A DNA stretch of 59,081 nt from Teichococcus aerophilus (GCF_014490485.1 NZ_JACTVA010000035.1:1-59081), one strand, 5' to 3'; counted from the first letter of the stretch, positions 33,975 to 42,755 are shown. Notes: generated by a model not told the origin, from the letters alone. A program made the numbers and translations.

Positions 33975-34493
33975 TCAGGCGGCGGCGGAGCAGGTGGCGC
34001 AGCGGCCCTCGATCTCGACGGTCGCCTGGATGGCGGTGAAGCCCACCCGCTGCGCCGCCGCTTCAAGGGCATGCGCCACGGCGTGGTCGCTGATCTCGAC
34101 GGTGGTGCCGCAATCGCGGCAGATCAGGAACTGGTGCGGGTGGTGGTGGTCGTGGCCATGGGCGTGGTCGTGCCCGGCCTCGACGCAGCCGACGAAGGCA
34201 TTCAGCCGCTCCACCTTATGGATCAGCCCCTGCTCCAGCAGGAAGTCCAGCGCGCGGTACACGGTGGGCGGCGCGGCACCGGGGCGCAGGGCCTTCAGCT
34301 TGTCAAGCAGCGCATAGGCGCCCAGCGGCTGGTCCGATTCCAGCACCAGGCCGAGCACCTGCCGCCGCAGCTCCGTCAGCTGGGCGCCGGCGCGGGCGCA
34401 GCGGGCATCGGCCGCCGCCAGGGCGTGCGCGACATCCGGTGCCGGCGTATCCTGGCCATCCGTTCCACTCGCGCTGCCCTGACCTGCCGCCAT
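33975..34493 (-). CDS. zur: Fur-family zinc uptake regulator (Zur)
   Basis: 172 aa. The Fur-type winged helix covers about 25-95 ([59 protein letters not shown]). It is followed by [28 protein letters not shown] and GRCATC, giving the two CxxC pairs of the structural zinc site. Zur is favoured over Fur because of the Zur-box-like palindrome in its promoter and the zinc genes it faces. ATG 34493 was chosen because AGGAG precedes it by seven bases; upstream in-frame ATGs would overlap the operator. Confidence 0.88.
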   Translation of the reverse strand: MAAGQGSASGTDGQDTPAPDVAHALAAADARCARAGAQLTELRRQVLGLVLESDQPLGAYALLDKLKALRPGAAPPTVYRALDFLLEQGLIHKVERLNAFVGCVEAGHDHAHGHDHHHPHQFLICRDCGTTVEISDHAVAHALEAAAQRVGFTAIQATVEIEGRCATCSAAA

Positions 34494-34518
34494 CGCCATT
34501 CTCCTGCCCGCCCGCATC

Positions 34519-34531
34519 GTTATACTGTAAC
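34519..34531. promoter_or_regulatory. Candidate Zur box
   Basis: GTTATACTGTAAC is a near-perfect palindrome matching the alphaproteobacterial Zur pattern GTTATAnTATAAC at all but one position. It lies 25 bp from the zur ATG and 24 bp from the hisI ATG, so one box could repress both divergent transcripts. Confidence 0.7.
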
Positions 34532-34555
34532 ACACATCGTTCCGAGGATTCCGCC

Positions 34556-34993
34556 ATGACGACGGCCCCCAGCAGCCCCGCCCCCTCGCCGGAGGCCCGC
34601 GCCCAGTTCCTGGCCGCCATCCGCTTCAACCGCGATGGGCTGGTGCCCGTCATCGCCCAGGCGCAGGGCAGTGGCGAGGTGCTGATGATGGCCTGGGCCA
34701 ATGCCGAAGCGCTGGAGGAAACCCTAGCCACCGGACGTGTCGTCTATTTCAGCCGCAGCCGCAACGCGCTGTGGCGGAAGGGCGAGACATCCGGCCAGGT
34801 GCAACATCTGGTGGACCTGCGCCTGGATTGCGATGGGGACACCGTCCTGGCCGTGGTGGAGCAGAAAGGCGTGGCCTGCCACACCGGCCGCCGCAGCTGC
34901 TTCTTCCAGGCCCTGCGGGAGGACCAGCTGGTGCCCATCACGGCGCCGGAGGTGGAGCCGGAAGCCCTGTACGGCCACGCCCATGGCCACTGA
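34556..34993 (+). CDS. hisI: Phosphoribosyl-AMP cyclohydrolase
   Basis: A 145-aa enzyme that opens the adenine ring of phosphoribosyl-AMP in histidine synthesis. The metal site is intact: D91/D93/D95 with C92 in LDCDGDT, and C108/C115 in CHTGRRSC, the family's zinc and magnesium ligands. WRKGETSG (73-80) is the substrate loop. It ends with a His-rich tail (YGHAHGH). It overlaps cobW by 11 bp and lies behind a Zur box rather than in a his operon. Zur-controlled HisI copies beside COG0523 genes are known from other bacteria; whether this genome has a second hisI cannot be told from the window. Confidence 0.93.
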   Translation: MTTAPSSPAPSPEARAQFLAAIRFNRDGLVPVIAQAQGSGEVLMMAWANAEALEETLATGRVVYFSRSRNALWRKGETSGQVQHLVDLRLDCDGDTVLAVVEQKGVACHTGRRSCFFQALREDQLVPITAPEVEPEALYGHAHGH

Positions 34994-36101
34994 GCCGCCG
35001 GCCCAGCCGGTCGCCGCGCCCATTCCTGTCACGGTGCTGACGGGCTTCCTGGGCGCCGGCAAGACCACGCTGCTGAACCACCTGCTGCGACAGCCGGAGA
35101 TGGCGGCCACGGCGGTGATGATCAACGAGTTCGGCGAGATCGGCCTGGACCACCTGCTGGTCGAGACGCTGGAGGAGGACGCCATCCTGCTGCAGGCCGG
35201 CTGCCTGTGCTGCACCATCCGTGGCGACCTCTCCGCCGCGCTGCTGCGGCTGGCGGAGCGGGTGGAAGCCGGCCAGGTGGTGCGCCGCGTGGTGCTGGAG
35301 ACGACCGGCCTGGCCGACCCCGTGCCCATCCTGCAGACCCTGCTGGCCGACCCGGCCATCCAGCGCCACTTCGTCCTGGCCGGGGTGGTGACGCTGGTGG
35401 ACGCCGCCAACGCCATGGCGACGCTGGACAGCCAGCCGGAAGCGGTGCGGCAGGTGGCGGTGGCCGACCGCCTGCTGGTGAGCAAGCCGGACCTGGTCGA
35501 TGCGGCGGCCCTGGCGGCGCTGCAGGAGCGGCTGCGGACGCAGAACCCCGGTGCCGTGCCGGCCCTGGCGCCGCAGGGCGCCGCCCCGGTCGAGGCCTTC
35601 CTGGGTGAGGCGCGCTTCGACCCCGCCGAGCGGGGCGAGGCCGTGCGCGGCTGGCTGGCCCCGGCGGCCTGGGACGCGCATGCGCACCATCAAGGCCATA
35701 CGCACCGGCACGGCCACGCGCATCATGGCCATAGCCATCACCACCACGAGGCCGGCCGGCATGACGCCAACCGGCACGATGCCAGCATCCACGCCTTCTG
35801 CCTGACCTTCGACCGCCCCCTGCCGTGGCAAGGCCTGGCGACGTGGCTGGAAATGCTGACCGCCACCCGCGGTGCCTCCGTCCTGCGCGTGAAGGGCATC
35901 CTGGACCTGGAAGGGCACGACAAGCCGGTGGCCATCCATGGCGTGCAGCATGTCTGGCACAGCCCTACCGTGCTCTCCGGCTGGCCGGAGGGCGAAGCGC
36001 GGCAGTCCCGTCTGGTGTTCATCCTGCGGGACCTGCCCCGCAGCGTGGTGGAGGACGGGCTGGCCGCCTTCGTCACCGCCGCGCGCCAGGACGCCGGCTA
36101 A
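34983..36101 (+). CDS. CobW/COG0523-family GTPase, zinc metallochaperone type
   Basis: 372 aa. GTPase motifs: Walker [11 protein letters not shown] (21-30), CxCC metal motif GCLCCTI (73-79), ETTGLADP (switch region) and SKPD. A His-rich linker around 225-265 (repeated HxH, with HSHHHH) leads to the CobW C-terminal domain ([34 protein letters not shown]). COG0523 proteins deliver zinc, cobalt or iron to target proteins; the Zur box and hisI partner point to zinc delivery under starvation. Start ATG 34983 overlaps hisI. No his-tail function is proven. Confidence 0.9.
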   Translation: MATEPPAQPVAAPIPVTVLTGFLGAGKTTLLNHLLRQPEMAATAVMINEFGEIGLDHLLVETLEEDAILLQAGCLCCTIRGDLSAALLRLAERVEAGQVVRRVVLETTGLADPVPILQTLLADPAIQRHFVLAGVVTLVDAANAMATLDSQPEAVRQVAVADRLLVSKPDLVDAAALAALQERLRTQNPGAVPALAPQGAAPVEAFLGEARFDPAERGEAVRGWLAPAAWDAHAHHQGHTHRHGHAHHGHSHHHHEAGRHDANRHDASIHAFCLTFDRPLPWQGLATWLEMLTATRGASVLRVKGILDLEGHDKPVAIHGVQHVWHSPTVLSGWPEGEARQSRLVFILRDLPRSVVEDGLAAFVTAARQDAG

Positions 36102-36219
36102 ACGGGCCGCAGCCGGGCCAGCAGAGACCGGCGGCCTCCTGCGATCTGCGCCGCCGCCGCAACCGAAACGGATGCCGCAGCGTTGCCTTGGCCAATGGAG
36201 CCAAGAGGAGGGCGCCGCG

Positions 36220-36870
36220 ATGCCGTTGACCATGCCGGAGGAAATCCTCCTGTTGATGCTGGATGACGAGACGGGCCGGCTGACCGACCGTGCCGCCCCG
36301 GCTGGCGATTACGCCCTGGTGGGCGCCATGCTGGCCGAGCTGGCGCTGGAGGAACGGATCGACGCCGACCCGCCGCGCCTGCGGGTGAAGAACCCCGCCC
36401 CTACCGGCGACACGGTGCTGGACGGCGTGCTGGCCCGCATCACCGCCGAGCCGGAGCCGCAGGACAGCCGCTGGTGGGTGGAAACCCTGGTCCGCGACGC
36501 CGAGGATTTCCGCAACGCCTATTTCGAGCGGCTGGTGCAGCGCGGCATCCTGCGGGCCGAGGAAGGCCGCTTCCTCTGGATCTTCTCTGAGCGCCGCTAC
36601 CCCGTGATCTCCGACAAGGAGGAGCGCGAGGTGAAGGCGCGGCTGATGAGCGTGATCTTCGAGGACGGCCCGCCGGATGCACGCGATTCCCTGCTGATCG
36701 GCCTGACGCGGGCGGCGGGGCTGTTCCCCATGCTGCTGGCGCCGGAGGAGCTGGAACGGGCCCAGCCGCGCATCGACGCCGTCTCCCGCCACGAGTCGCT
36801 GAACAAGACGGTGTCGGACGCCGTGCGGGATATCTTCACGGAAATCGCCCGCTACGCACCGATGATGTAA
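36220..36870 (+). CDS. GPP34 (GOLPH3-like) family protein
   Basis: 216 aa, matching bacterial GPP34 proteins: LTMPEEILLLMLDDETGRL at the N-terminus, YALVGAMLAELALEERID, LVQRGILRAEEGRFLWIFSERRYPVI, and DSLLIGLTRAAGLFPMLL in the second half. The eukaryotic homologue binds phosphatidylinositol-4-phosphate in the Golgi; the bacterial role is unknown, perhaps membrane association. ATG 36220 has AAGAGGAGG nine bases upstream, a strong ribosome site. A hairpin (GCCGCTGC/GCAGCGGC, 36895-36916) follows the gene. Confidence 0.88.
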   Translation: MPLTMPEEILLLMLDDETGRLTDRAAPAGDYALVGAMLAELALEERIDADPPRLRVKNPAPTGDTVLDGVLARITAEPEPQDSRWWVETLVRDAEDFRNAYFERLVQRGILRAEEGRFLWIFSERRYPVISDKEEREVKARLMSVIFEDGPPDARDSLLIGLTRAAGLFPMLLAPEELERAQPRIDAVSRHESLNKTVSDAVRDIFTEIARYAPMM

Positions 36871-36965
36871 AAACCAACGGTTTTGTCATGCGCCGCCGCT
36901 GCTGGCAGGCAGCGGCGCGTGCTTATCTATCCCTAAGGCCAAGGATGGCCGATGGGAGATACGCC

Positions 36966-37604
36966 ATGCAGCGACGGATGATTCTGGCCATGACGGCCTG
37001 CCTTGCTTTGCCGTCGGGGCTGGCGATGGCCCAGGCCCCCGCTGGTACCCAGCCCGTGCGGCTGCGCGGTGTGCTGGACAGTATCGACCCCGCCACGCTG
37101 GAGATGACGACGCGGGACGGCGCCAAGGTGACCGCCCGCCTGCCGGAAAACCTGCGCGTCAGCCAGATGATGGCTGCCAAGCTGAGTGACATCCAGGCGG
37201 ACAGCTATGTCGGCTCCGCCGCCGTGCCGCAACCCGATGGCACCCTGCGCGCTTTGCAGGTGACGATCTTTCCACCCGCCGCGCGCGGTGTCGGCGAAGG
37301 CCACCGCCCGTGGGACCTGGGCGGTAGCAGCACCATGACCAACGGCACGGTCGCCAGCATGACCAACGGTACGGTGGGCAGCGTCGGCACCGGGCAGGAC
37401 ATGGTGCTAACCGTGCGCTATGCCGGCGGCGAGCAGCGTATCCTGGTGCCGGAGGATGTGCCCGTGGTCACCTTTGGCCCGGGGGAGCGCGCCATGCTGG
37501 TGCCGGGCGCGCAGATCATCCTCAGCGGCAGCCGTGCCGCGGATGGTGCCGTCACCGCCGCCAGCGTCACCGTCGGCAAGGACGGGCTGGTGCCGCCGAA
37601 TTAG
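36966..37604 (+). CDS. Secreted hypothetical protein, DUF5666-like
   Basis: 212 aa with a Sec signal peptide (1-22, cleavage after GLAMA). The mature protein has two short beta-rich repeats (VRLRGVLDSIDPATLEMTTR; VTARLPENLRVSQM), like DUF5666 or OB-fold periplasmic proteins. It carries an internal tandem repeat SMTNGTVA/SMTNGTVG (about residues 125-140; DNA 37334-37385). Function is unknown; probably periplasmic. It may be preceded by the GPP34 terminator and so be separately transcribed. Confidence 0.7.
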   Translation: MQRRMILAMTACLALPSGLAMAQAPAGTQPVRLRGVLDSIDPATLEMTTRDGAKVTARLPENLRVSQMMAAKLSDIQADSYVGSAAVPQPDGTLRALQVTIFPPAARGVGEGHRPWDLGGSSTMTNGTVASMTNGTVGSVGTGQDMVLTVRYAGGEQRILVPEDVPVVTFGPGERAMLVPGAQIILSGSRAADGAVTAASVTVGKDGLVPPN

Positions 37605-37876
37605 AGCGTGATGCGTTCGCCTTCATCCACGCACCACGCTCCGTGTCGTTGTTTGGTCCGTGGTCCAGGCGTTCCGGTGAGTCCAACTCAGGCCGCCACG
37701 ATCCAGCGCGCCGCCGCAGGCTGAACCACGCGGCGGCGCCCGTTAAGTGACCAGCGGCCTGAAGCAGGTCGGCTGCCCCGGCAGCGGATTTGTGCGGGCC
37801 GGCATCGTTTCGAGGCGGGGAGCCCTGGGACGCCGTGCCTGAACGGCCCGGGGCTCTCCATTGCAGGAGGCTTTTC

Positions 37877-38587
37877 ATGTCCGCAGACACGCCCGTCGCG
37901 CTCATCACCGGTGGCGCCCATGGTATCGGCGCCGGCATCGCCGCGCATCTCGCAGCGAAGGGCTGGCGGGTGGTGACGGCGGACATGAAGCCCGCCCCCG
38001 CCAATGCCCCCGGCCGCCACACCATCGCCGACGTGGCGGATGAAGCGGCGGTGGCCGCGCTGTTGCAGGGCGTGGCGGAGACCGAGGGCCGGCTGGACGG
38101 GCTGGTCTGCAATGCCGGCATCATGATCCGCAAGCCGGTGGAGCAGCTTTCGCTCGGCGAGTGGCGGCGGGTGCTGGATACCAACCTGACCAGCAGCTTC
38201 CTGCTGACCAAGGCCGCCGCGCCGCTGCTGCGCGCCTCCGGGCGCGGTGCCATCGTCACCATCGCCTCCACCCGCGCGCATATGTCGGAGCCGGATACGG
38301 AATCCTATTCCGCCAGCAAGGGCGGGCTGATGGCGCTGACGCACGCGCTGGCGGTCAGCCTGGGTCCGGATATCCGCGTGAACTGCATCAGCCCGGGCTG
38401 GATCAACGTCTCCGACGAAGCCCTGCGGCCGGAGGACCACGCCCAGCACCCGGCCGGCCGGGTGGGACAGCCGAAGGACGTCGCGTCCCTCGCCGCCTGG
38501 CTGCTGGGCGAGGATGCCGGCTTCGTCACCGGCGCAGAGTTCATCACCGACGGCGGCATGACGCGAAAGATGATCTACCCCGAGTGA
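37877..38587 (+). CDS. Short-chain dehydrogenase/reductase (FabG-like)
   Basis: 236 aa. NAD(P)-binding motif [16 protein letters not shown] (10-25), [14 protein letters not shown] (NAG), catalytic serine in IASTRAH, and YSASKGG giving YxxxK; the C-terminal [14 protein letters not shown] is typical of sugar-alcohol, glucose or 3-oxoacyl reductases. A classical SDR; substrate not determinable. ATG 37877 is preceded by AGGAGG at good spacing. The 272-bp gap upstream holds only a weak 7-bp inverted repeat (GAGCGTG/CACGCTC). Confidence 0.9.
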   Translation: MSADTPVALITGGAHGIGAGIAAHLAAKGWRVVTADMKPAPANAPGRHTIADVADEAAVAALLQGVAETEGRLDGLVCNAGIMIRKPVEQLSLGEWRRVLDTNLTSSFLLTKAAAPLLRASGRGAIVTIASTRAHMSEPDTESYSASKGGLMALTHALAVSLGPDIRVNCISPGWINVSDEALRPEDHAQHPAGRVGQPKDVASLAAWLLGEDAGFVTGAEFITDGGMTRKMIYPE

Positions 38588-38709
38588 ACATGGACATCCG
38601 CCCATGATCCTGAAGCGGTCTTGAACGCCGGCCCGGCTGCCGCTTGTGGCCGATCGCCGGGCCACATGGTTTATCCAGGCCCTGTGCAACAAGGCTGGGC
38701 GTTGGAAGC

Positions 38710-39072
38710 ATGATCCTGATCTGGCGCGGCTGGGGTATCCTGACCCTACCCATCATCGTGGTGACGTGGCTGGTGATCGGCGGCGGGCTGGCCGTGCTGG
38801 CCCGGAAGATGGGCCTGCCGCAGTTGGAGCCGGTGGGCGCCGCCATTGGCTGCCTGGCCGCGGCGGCCGCGATCTGGTGGTCCGGGAAGCGGCTGAACGG
38901 CCGCCCGCCGCGCGAGCTGATCGATGCCAGGACCGGTGAGCGCGTGTTGCTGCACCGGCGGCATGAGATGTTCTTCGTGCCGATGCAGTACTGGGCCATC
39001 CTGCCCCTGCTGGGCATCGTGGTGGTGCTGCTGCCGCTGTTCACCCAGGCCGGCGGCCTGAGCAAGAACTGA
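38710..39072 (+). CDS. Small membrane protein, unknown
   Basis: 120 aa with three predicted helices (about 8-30, 40-57, 95-115), a basic cytoplasmic loop (GKRLNGRPPRELIDARTG) and RHEMFFVPMQYW before the last helix. This resembles uncharacterised membrane proteins of alphaproteobacteria often found beside unrelated genes. It may lie in the SDR transcript (122 bp gap) or alone. No function can be inferred. Confidence 0.65.
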   Translation: MILIWRGWGILTLPIIVVTWLVIGGGLAVLARKMGLPQLEPVGAAIGCLAAAAAIWWSGKRLNGRPPRELIDARTGERVLLHRRHEMFFVPMQYWAILPLLGIVVVLLPLFTQAGGLSKN

Positions 39073-39107
39073 CCAACGGCAGCCCCGCGAACCTGCCGCC
39101 CAGGCCT

Positions 39108-39794
39108 TCAGGGTTGGCGGGCGCGCAGGAAGGCCACTAGGGCCTCCCCCACATGCTCCACATGCTGCTTCAGGAAGGGCACGGCGGCACGCACGTCGCC
39201 AGCGCGGCAGAGCTGCACCAGCTCGCGATGCTCGCTATCCGCGCGCTCCAGGGACTCAAGGTCGGAGGAGAGCTGCAGGCGGGTGTAGCGGTCGCATTCC
39301 TGCAGCAGGCTGGTCACCAGCGTCGCGGTGCGGGGCTTGCCGGCGTGCTGATACAGCATCAGGTGCAGCGTGGTGTTCAGCTCGCCCCAGCGCGCCGTAT
39401 CCCGCTCCCGCAACGCGCGCGAATAATCCGCCAACACCACGTCGATGGCTTCGTAATCCGATTCCGTCAGGCGCGGCGCGGAATGGCGCAGCAGGCGCGG
39501 CTCCAGCAACGCGCGCAGCTCGAACGCCTCCGCCACGTCCTCGACTGAGAGGGAGGACACCGTCGCGCCCTTATGCGGCAGGATGCGGACGAAGCCCTCG
39601 GCTTCCAGCTGGAACAGGGCTTCGCGCACCGGGATGCGGCTGACGCCGAACTCCTCGGCCAGCGTGTCCTGCCGTAGCTGGGAACCGGCGGCGAAGCTGC
39701 CATCGAGGATGCGGCGGCGGATCTCCTCCAGCAGCGCCCCGGCCACGGTGCGATGCGCCAGGCCCTTGCGGCCGCGCGCGGTGGTGGTGCTCAC
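39108..39794 (-). CDS. GntR-family regulator with FCD domain
   Basis: 228 aa. Winged helix at about 15-75 (LLEEIRRRILDGSFAAGSQLRQDTLAEEFGVSRIPVREALFQLEAEGFV), then the all-helical FCD ligand domain (about 90-215), usually binding carboxylates with a metal. Divergent from the DapA-like gene, which together with the binding protein downstream is the likely target. A TGTA-N7-TACA palindrome lies in the shared region. Confidence 0.93.
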   Translation of the reverse strand: MSTTTARGRKGLAHRTVAGALLEEIRRRILDGSFAAGSQLRQDTLAEEFGVSRIPVREALFQLEAEGFVRILPHKGATVSSLSVEDVAEAFELRALLEPRLLRHSAPRLTESDYEAIDVVLADYSRALRERDTARWGELNTTLHLMLYQHAGKPRTATLVTSLLQECDRYTRLQLSSDLESLERADSEHRELVQLCRAGDVRAAVPFLKQHVEHVGEALVAFLRARQP

Positions 39795-39914
39795 CGGGGT
39801 TCTCCGATCCTGTGCATGGCGTGCCGCTTCGCGATCCTTGGCGCCTGACTATCCGCAGGGGGTGGAGGCTGTCCATCTCCCGCCCGGGGCCTGAAACATT
39901 GTTGACGCACCGAT

Positions 39915-39929
39915 TGTATAAATTCTACA
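39915..39929. promoter_or_regulatory. Candidate GntR/FCD operator
   Basis: TGTATAAATTCTACA is a 15-base palindrome (12 of 14 positions pair), the form expected for FadR/FCD-type regulators. It lies 37 bp before the DapA-like ATG and 121 bp from the regulator start, overlapping an A+T-rich promoter stretch. Confidence 0.6.
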
Positions 39930-39965
39930 TTCGACACAGCAAGACATATCGCAGCGAGCACGCCA

Positions 39966-40889
39966 ATGCCCAAGGTCAGCTGGCAGGGGGTCTTCCCCGC
40001 CGTCACCACGCAGTTCCACGACGATCTCAGCCTGGACGTGCAGCGCACCCACGGCGTCATGCAGGCGCTGATCCGCGACGGTGTCTCCGGCCTCATCGTC
40101 TGCGGCACGGTGGGGGAGAATTGCTCCCTCTCCCGCGACGAGAAGATCACGGTGATGGAGGCGGCCAAGGATGCCGCCGGCGGCCGCGTGCCGGTCATCG
40201 CCGGCATCGCCGAGTTCACCACCGCCTTCGCCTGCGACATGGCGAAGGAAGCCGCGCGCATCGGCCTGGACGGCGTCATGGTGATGCCGGCACTGGTCTA
40301 TTCCTCGAAGCCGCATGAGACGGCGGCGCATTTCCGCGGCGTCTCCAAGGCCACCGACCTGCCGGTGATGGTCTATAACAACCCGCCCATCTACAAGAAC
40401 GACGTCACGCCACAGATCCTCGCCTCCCTCGCGGATTGCGAGACGGTGGTGTGCTTCAAGGAATCCTCGGGCGATTCCCGCCGCTTCACCGATGTCCGCA
40501 ACATGGTGGGCGACCGCTTCCTCATGTTCGCCGGCCTGGACGACACCGTGGTGGAGAGCATCATGCTTGGCGCCAAGGGCTGGGTCTCCGGCATGTCCAA
40601 CGCCTTTCCGCAGGAGGGCGAGGCGCTGTTCCGCCTGGCCGCCGCCGGCCGGTACGCGGAAGCGCGCGCGCTGTACGACTGGTTCATGCCGCTGCTGCAC
40701 CTCGATGCGCGCCCGGACCTCGTCCAGTGCATCAAGCTGTGCGAGCATATCGTGGGCCGTGGCACGTATCTGACGCGCCCGCCGCGCCTGGCGCTCTCGG
40801 CCGAGGAGACGGCGGAGGTGGAGGCGCTGATGCGGACCGCGCTCGCCACCCGCCCTGCCCTGCCGCAAATCGCCGCACTGGCTGCCTGA
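39966..40889 (+). CDS. DapA-family (dihydrodipicolinate synthase/N-acetylneuraminate lyase-like) aldolase
   Basis: 307 aa. The Schiff-base lysine K165 is in CFKESSGD and Y137 in MVYNNP; the substrate-carboxylate loop is CGTVGEN, where DapA has GTTGE. The family condenses or cleaves pyruvate-containing compounds. A divergent FCD regulator and a downstream ABC binding protein point to catabolism of an imported carboxylate or keto-acid, not lysine synthesis. Length is typical. The specific substrate is unknown. Confidence 0.9.
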   Translation: MPKVSWQGVFPAVTTQFHDDLSLDVQRTHGVMQALIRDGVSGLIVCGTVGENCSLSRDEKITVMEAAKDAAGGRVPVIAGIAEFTTAFACDMAKEAARIGLDGVMVMPALVYSSKPHETAAHFRGVSKATDLPVMVYNNPPIYKNDVTPQILASLADCETVVCFKESSGDSRRFTDVRNMVGDRFLMFAGLDDTVVESIMLGAKGWVSGMSNAFPQEGEALFRLAAAGRYAEARALYDWFMPLLHLDARPDLVQCIKLCEHIVGRGTYLTRPPRLALSAEETAEVEALMRTALATRPALPQIAALAA

Positions 40890-40932
40890 TCGTCACGGCC
40901 GCGCCGCCGGCCACCTGCTGGAGTTCTCGCCC

Positions 40933-42540
40933 ATGAGCCTTCCCCTCACCCGGCGCACCCTGCTGGCCGGCGGTGCCGCCCTGGCTTCCTCCGGCCTCGC
41001 GCGGCCGCATTTCGCCCACGCGCAAGGCGGCGGCGGCAACCGCGGCACGCTGCGCTTCATCCCCTCCACGCCGCTGCCCTCGCTGGACCCGATCGTCGCC
41101 ACCAGCTACGTCATCCGCAACCATGGCTACCTGATCTACGACACGCTGTTCGCCACCGATGCGAACTTCCAGATCAAGCCGCAGATGGTCCGTGAATGGC
41201 AGACGGCGCCGGACGGGCTGACATGGACTTTCCACCTGCGCGACGGCCTGGCCTTCCATGACGGCCAGCCGGTGCGCGCGCAGGACTGCATCGCCTCCAT
41301 CCAGCGCTGGTCCAAGCGCGACGCCTTCGGCCAGACGTTCGCGACGTTCGTCGAAGGCTACGCCGCCGACGATGCGCGCACCTTCAGCATCAGGCTGAAG
41401 AAGCCCTTCCCGCTGCTGCCGGATGCACTGGGCAAGCTCTCCTCCAACGTGCCCTTCATCATGCCGGAGCGGGTGGCGCAGGGCGATGCGTCCAAGCCGA
41501 TCTCGGACCCCACCGGCTCCGGCCCCTGGCAGTTCCAGAGCCGCGAGTGGGTGCCAGGGCAAAACGCCATCTACACCCGCAACGCCACCTACAAGCCGCG
41601 GGAGGAAGCGCCCTCCTGGGCCGCTGGCGGCAAAGTGGCGAAGATCGACCGCATCGAGTGGCTGGCGCTGACCGAGCCCTCCGCCGCCGTCGGCGCCCTG
41701 CTGCAAGGCGAGGTGGACTGGTACGAGCAGCCGCCGGTCGATCTCCTGCCCGTGCTGAAGCGGGACCGCAACATCGCCATCCAGAACGTGCCGCTCGGCC
41801 TGATCCTGCTGATGCGCTTCAACCAGGCGCAGCCGCCCTTCAACAACCCCGGCGTGCGCCGCGCGGTGCTGATGGCGATGAAGCAGGAGGACTACATGCA
41901 GGCCGTGGTCGGCAGCCCCGACTACTACAGGGAAGCCAAGACCTTCTTCACCCCCGGCTCCCCCATGTCCACCGGCGCCGGTGGGCAGGAGGCGATGCGC
42001 GGGGACCTGGAACGCGCCAAGGCGATGCTGAAGGAAGCCGGCTACGCCAACGAGAAGGTCGTGCTGCTGGCGCCGGCGGACCAGCCCATCGCCTACAACC
42101 AGTCGCTGGTGACGCAGGAACTGCTGAAGAACCTTGGCATGAATGTCGAGTTGATCTCGACCGACTGGGCCAGCTTCATCGGCCGCCGCAGCAATCGCGG
42201 CCTGCCGGATGCGGGCGGCTGGTCGGTGTTCCATACGCTGTGGTCCGGCGCCGATGTGCTGAACCCGGCACTGCACCCGCTGATCCGCAGCAACGGCGCC
42301 ACCGCCTGGTTCGGCTGGCCGGAGGACGCGACCCTGGAAGGCCTGCGCGATCAGTGGATCGCGACCGCCGATACGGCGAGGCAGAAGGAACTGGCGGCGC
42401 AGATCGAACGCCGGGCGTTCGAGACGGTGCCCTACGCACCGGCCGGCCTGATCGAACAGCCGATGGCCTACCGTACCAGCCTGAAGGGCATGGTGGTCTC
42501 CCCGGTGCAATTCTTCTGGAACATGGAGAAGACGGGCTGA
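40933..42540 (+). CDS. ABC transporter substrate-binding protein, peptide type (SBP_bac_5), Tat-like signal
   Basis: 535 aa. The start SLPLTRRTLLAGGAALASSGL is a twin-arginine signal, cleaved before AQGGGG. The remainder is a family-5 binding protein (WTFHLRDGLAFHDGQPVRAQDC, GSGPWQFQSREW, MAMKQEDYMQAV). It is a paralogue of the protein at 3801-5378: corresponding blocks are close throughout. No permease or ATPase gene is near. The DapA-like gene upstream (43-bp gap) suggests a carboxylate or amino-acid derivative ligand. ATG 40933 follows GGAG. Confidence 0.9.
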   Translation: MSLPLTRRTLLAGGAALASSGLARPHFAHAQGGGGNRGTLRFIPSTPLPSLDPIVATSYVIRNHGYLIYDTLFATDANFQIKPQMVREWQTAPDGLTWTFHLRDGLAFHDGQPVRAQDCIASIQRWSKRDAFGQTFATFVEGYAADDARTFSIRLKKPFPLLPDALGKLSSNVPFIMPERVAQGDASKPISDPTGSGPWQFQSREWVPGQNAIYTRNATYKPREEAPSWAAGGKVAKIDRIEWLALTEPSAAVGALLQGEVDWYEQPPVDLLPVLKRDRNIAIQNVPLGLILLMRFNQAQPPFNNPGVRRAVLMAMKQEDYMQAVVGSPDYYREAKTFFTPGSPMSTGAGGQEAMRGDLERAKAMLKEAGYANEKVVLLAPADQPIAYNQSLVTQELLKNLGMNVELISTDWASFIGRRSNRGLPDAGGWSVFHTLWSGADVLNPALHPLIRSNGATAWFGWPEDATLEGLRDQWIATADTARQKELAAQIERRAFETVPYAPAGLIEQPMAYRTSLKGMVVSPVQFFWNMEKTG

Positions 42541-42557
42541 TTTGGGGGTAGATGCAA

Positions 42558-42750
42558 AAGGCTGGGGAAGGAATTCCCCAGACCCCATCTTTTTTCTGCG
42601 AGTTAGGGGGCAGGGCCGGCAGGCGCAGCTTGGATATTTTTACAAATCCGCGCCGACAGAACCGTTGGCTGTCACGCTACTAGGCGCCGACCTCCTCTCC
42701 AAAAGCTTGAAGCAAAAAGATGGGGCCCGGGGAATTCTTTCCCCGGCCTT
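42558..42750. repeat. Intergenic hairpin element, locus 8 (minus orientation)
   Basis: The left arm (42558-42614) has stem CTGGGGAA, loop GGAA, TTCCCCAG, then ACCCCATCTTTTTTCTGCG. The right arm (42714-42750) has AAAAAGATGGGGCC, then CCGGGGAATTCTTTCCCCGG. The interior GGCAGGGCCGGCAGGCGCAG and GGATATTTT matches locus 7 read on the same strand. The element ends 5 bp before the diguanylate-cyclase stop, in a convergent junction. Confidence 0.9.
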
Positions 42751-42755
42751 ACCCC

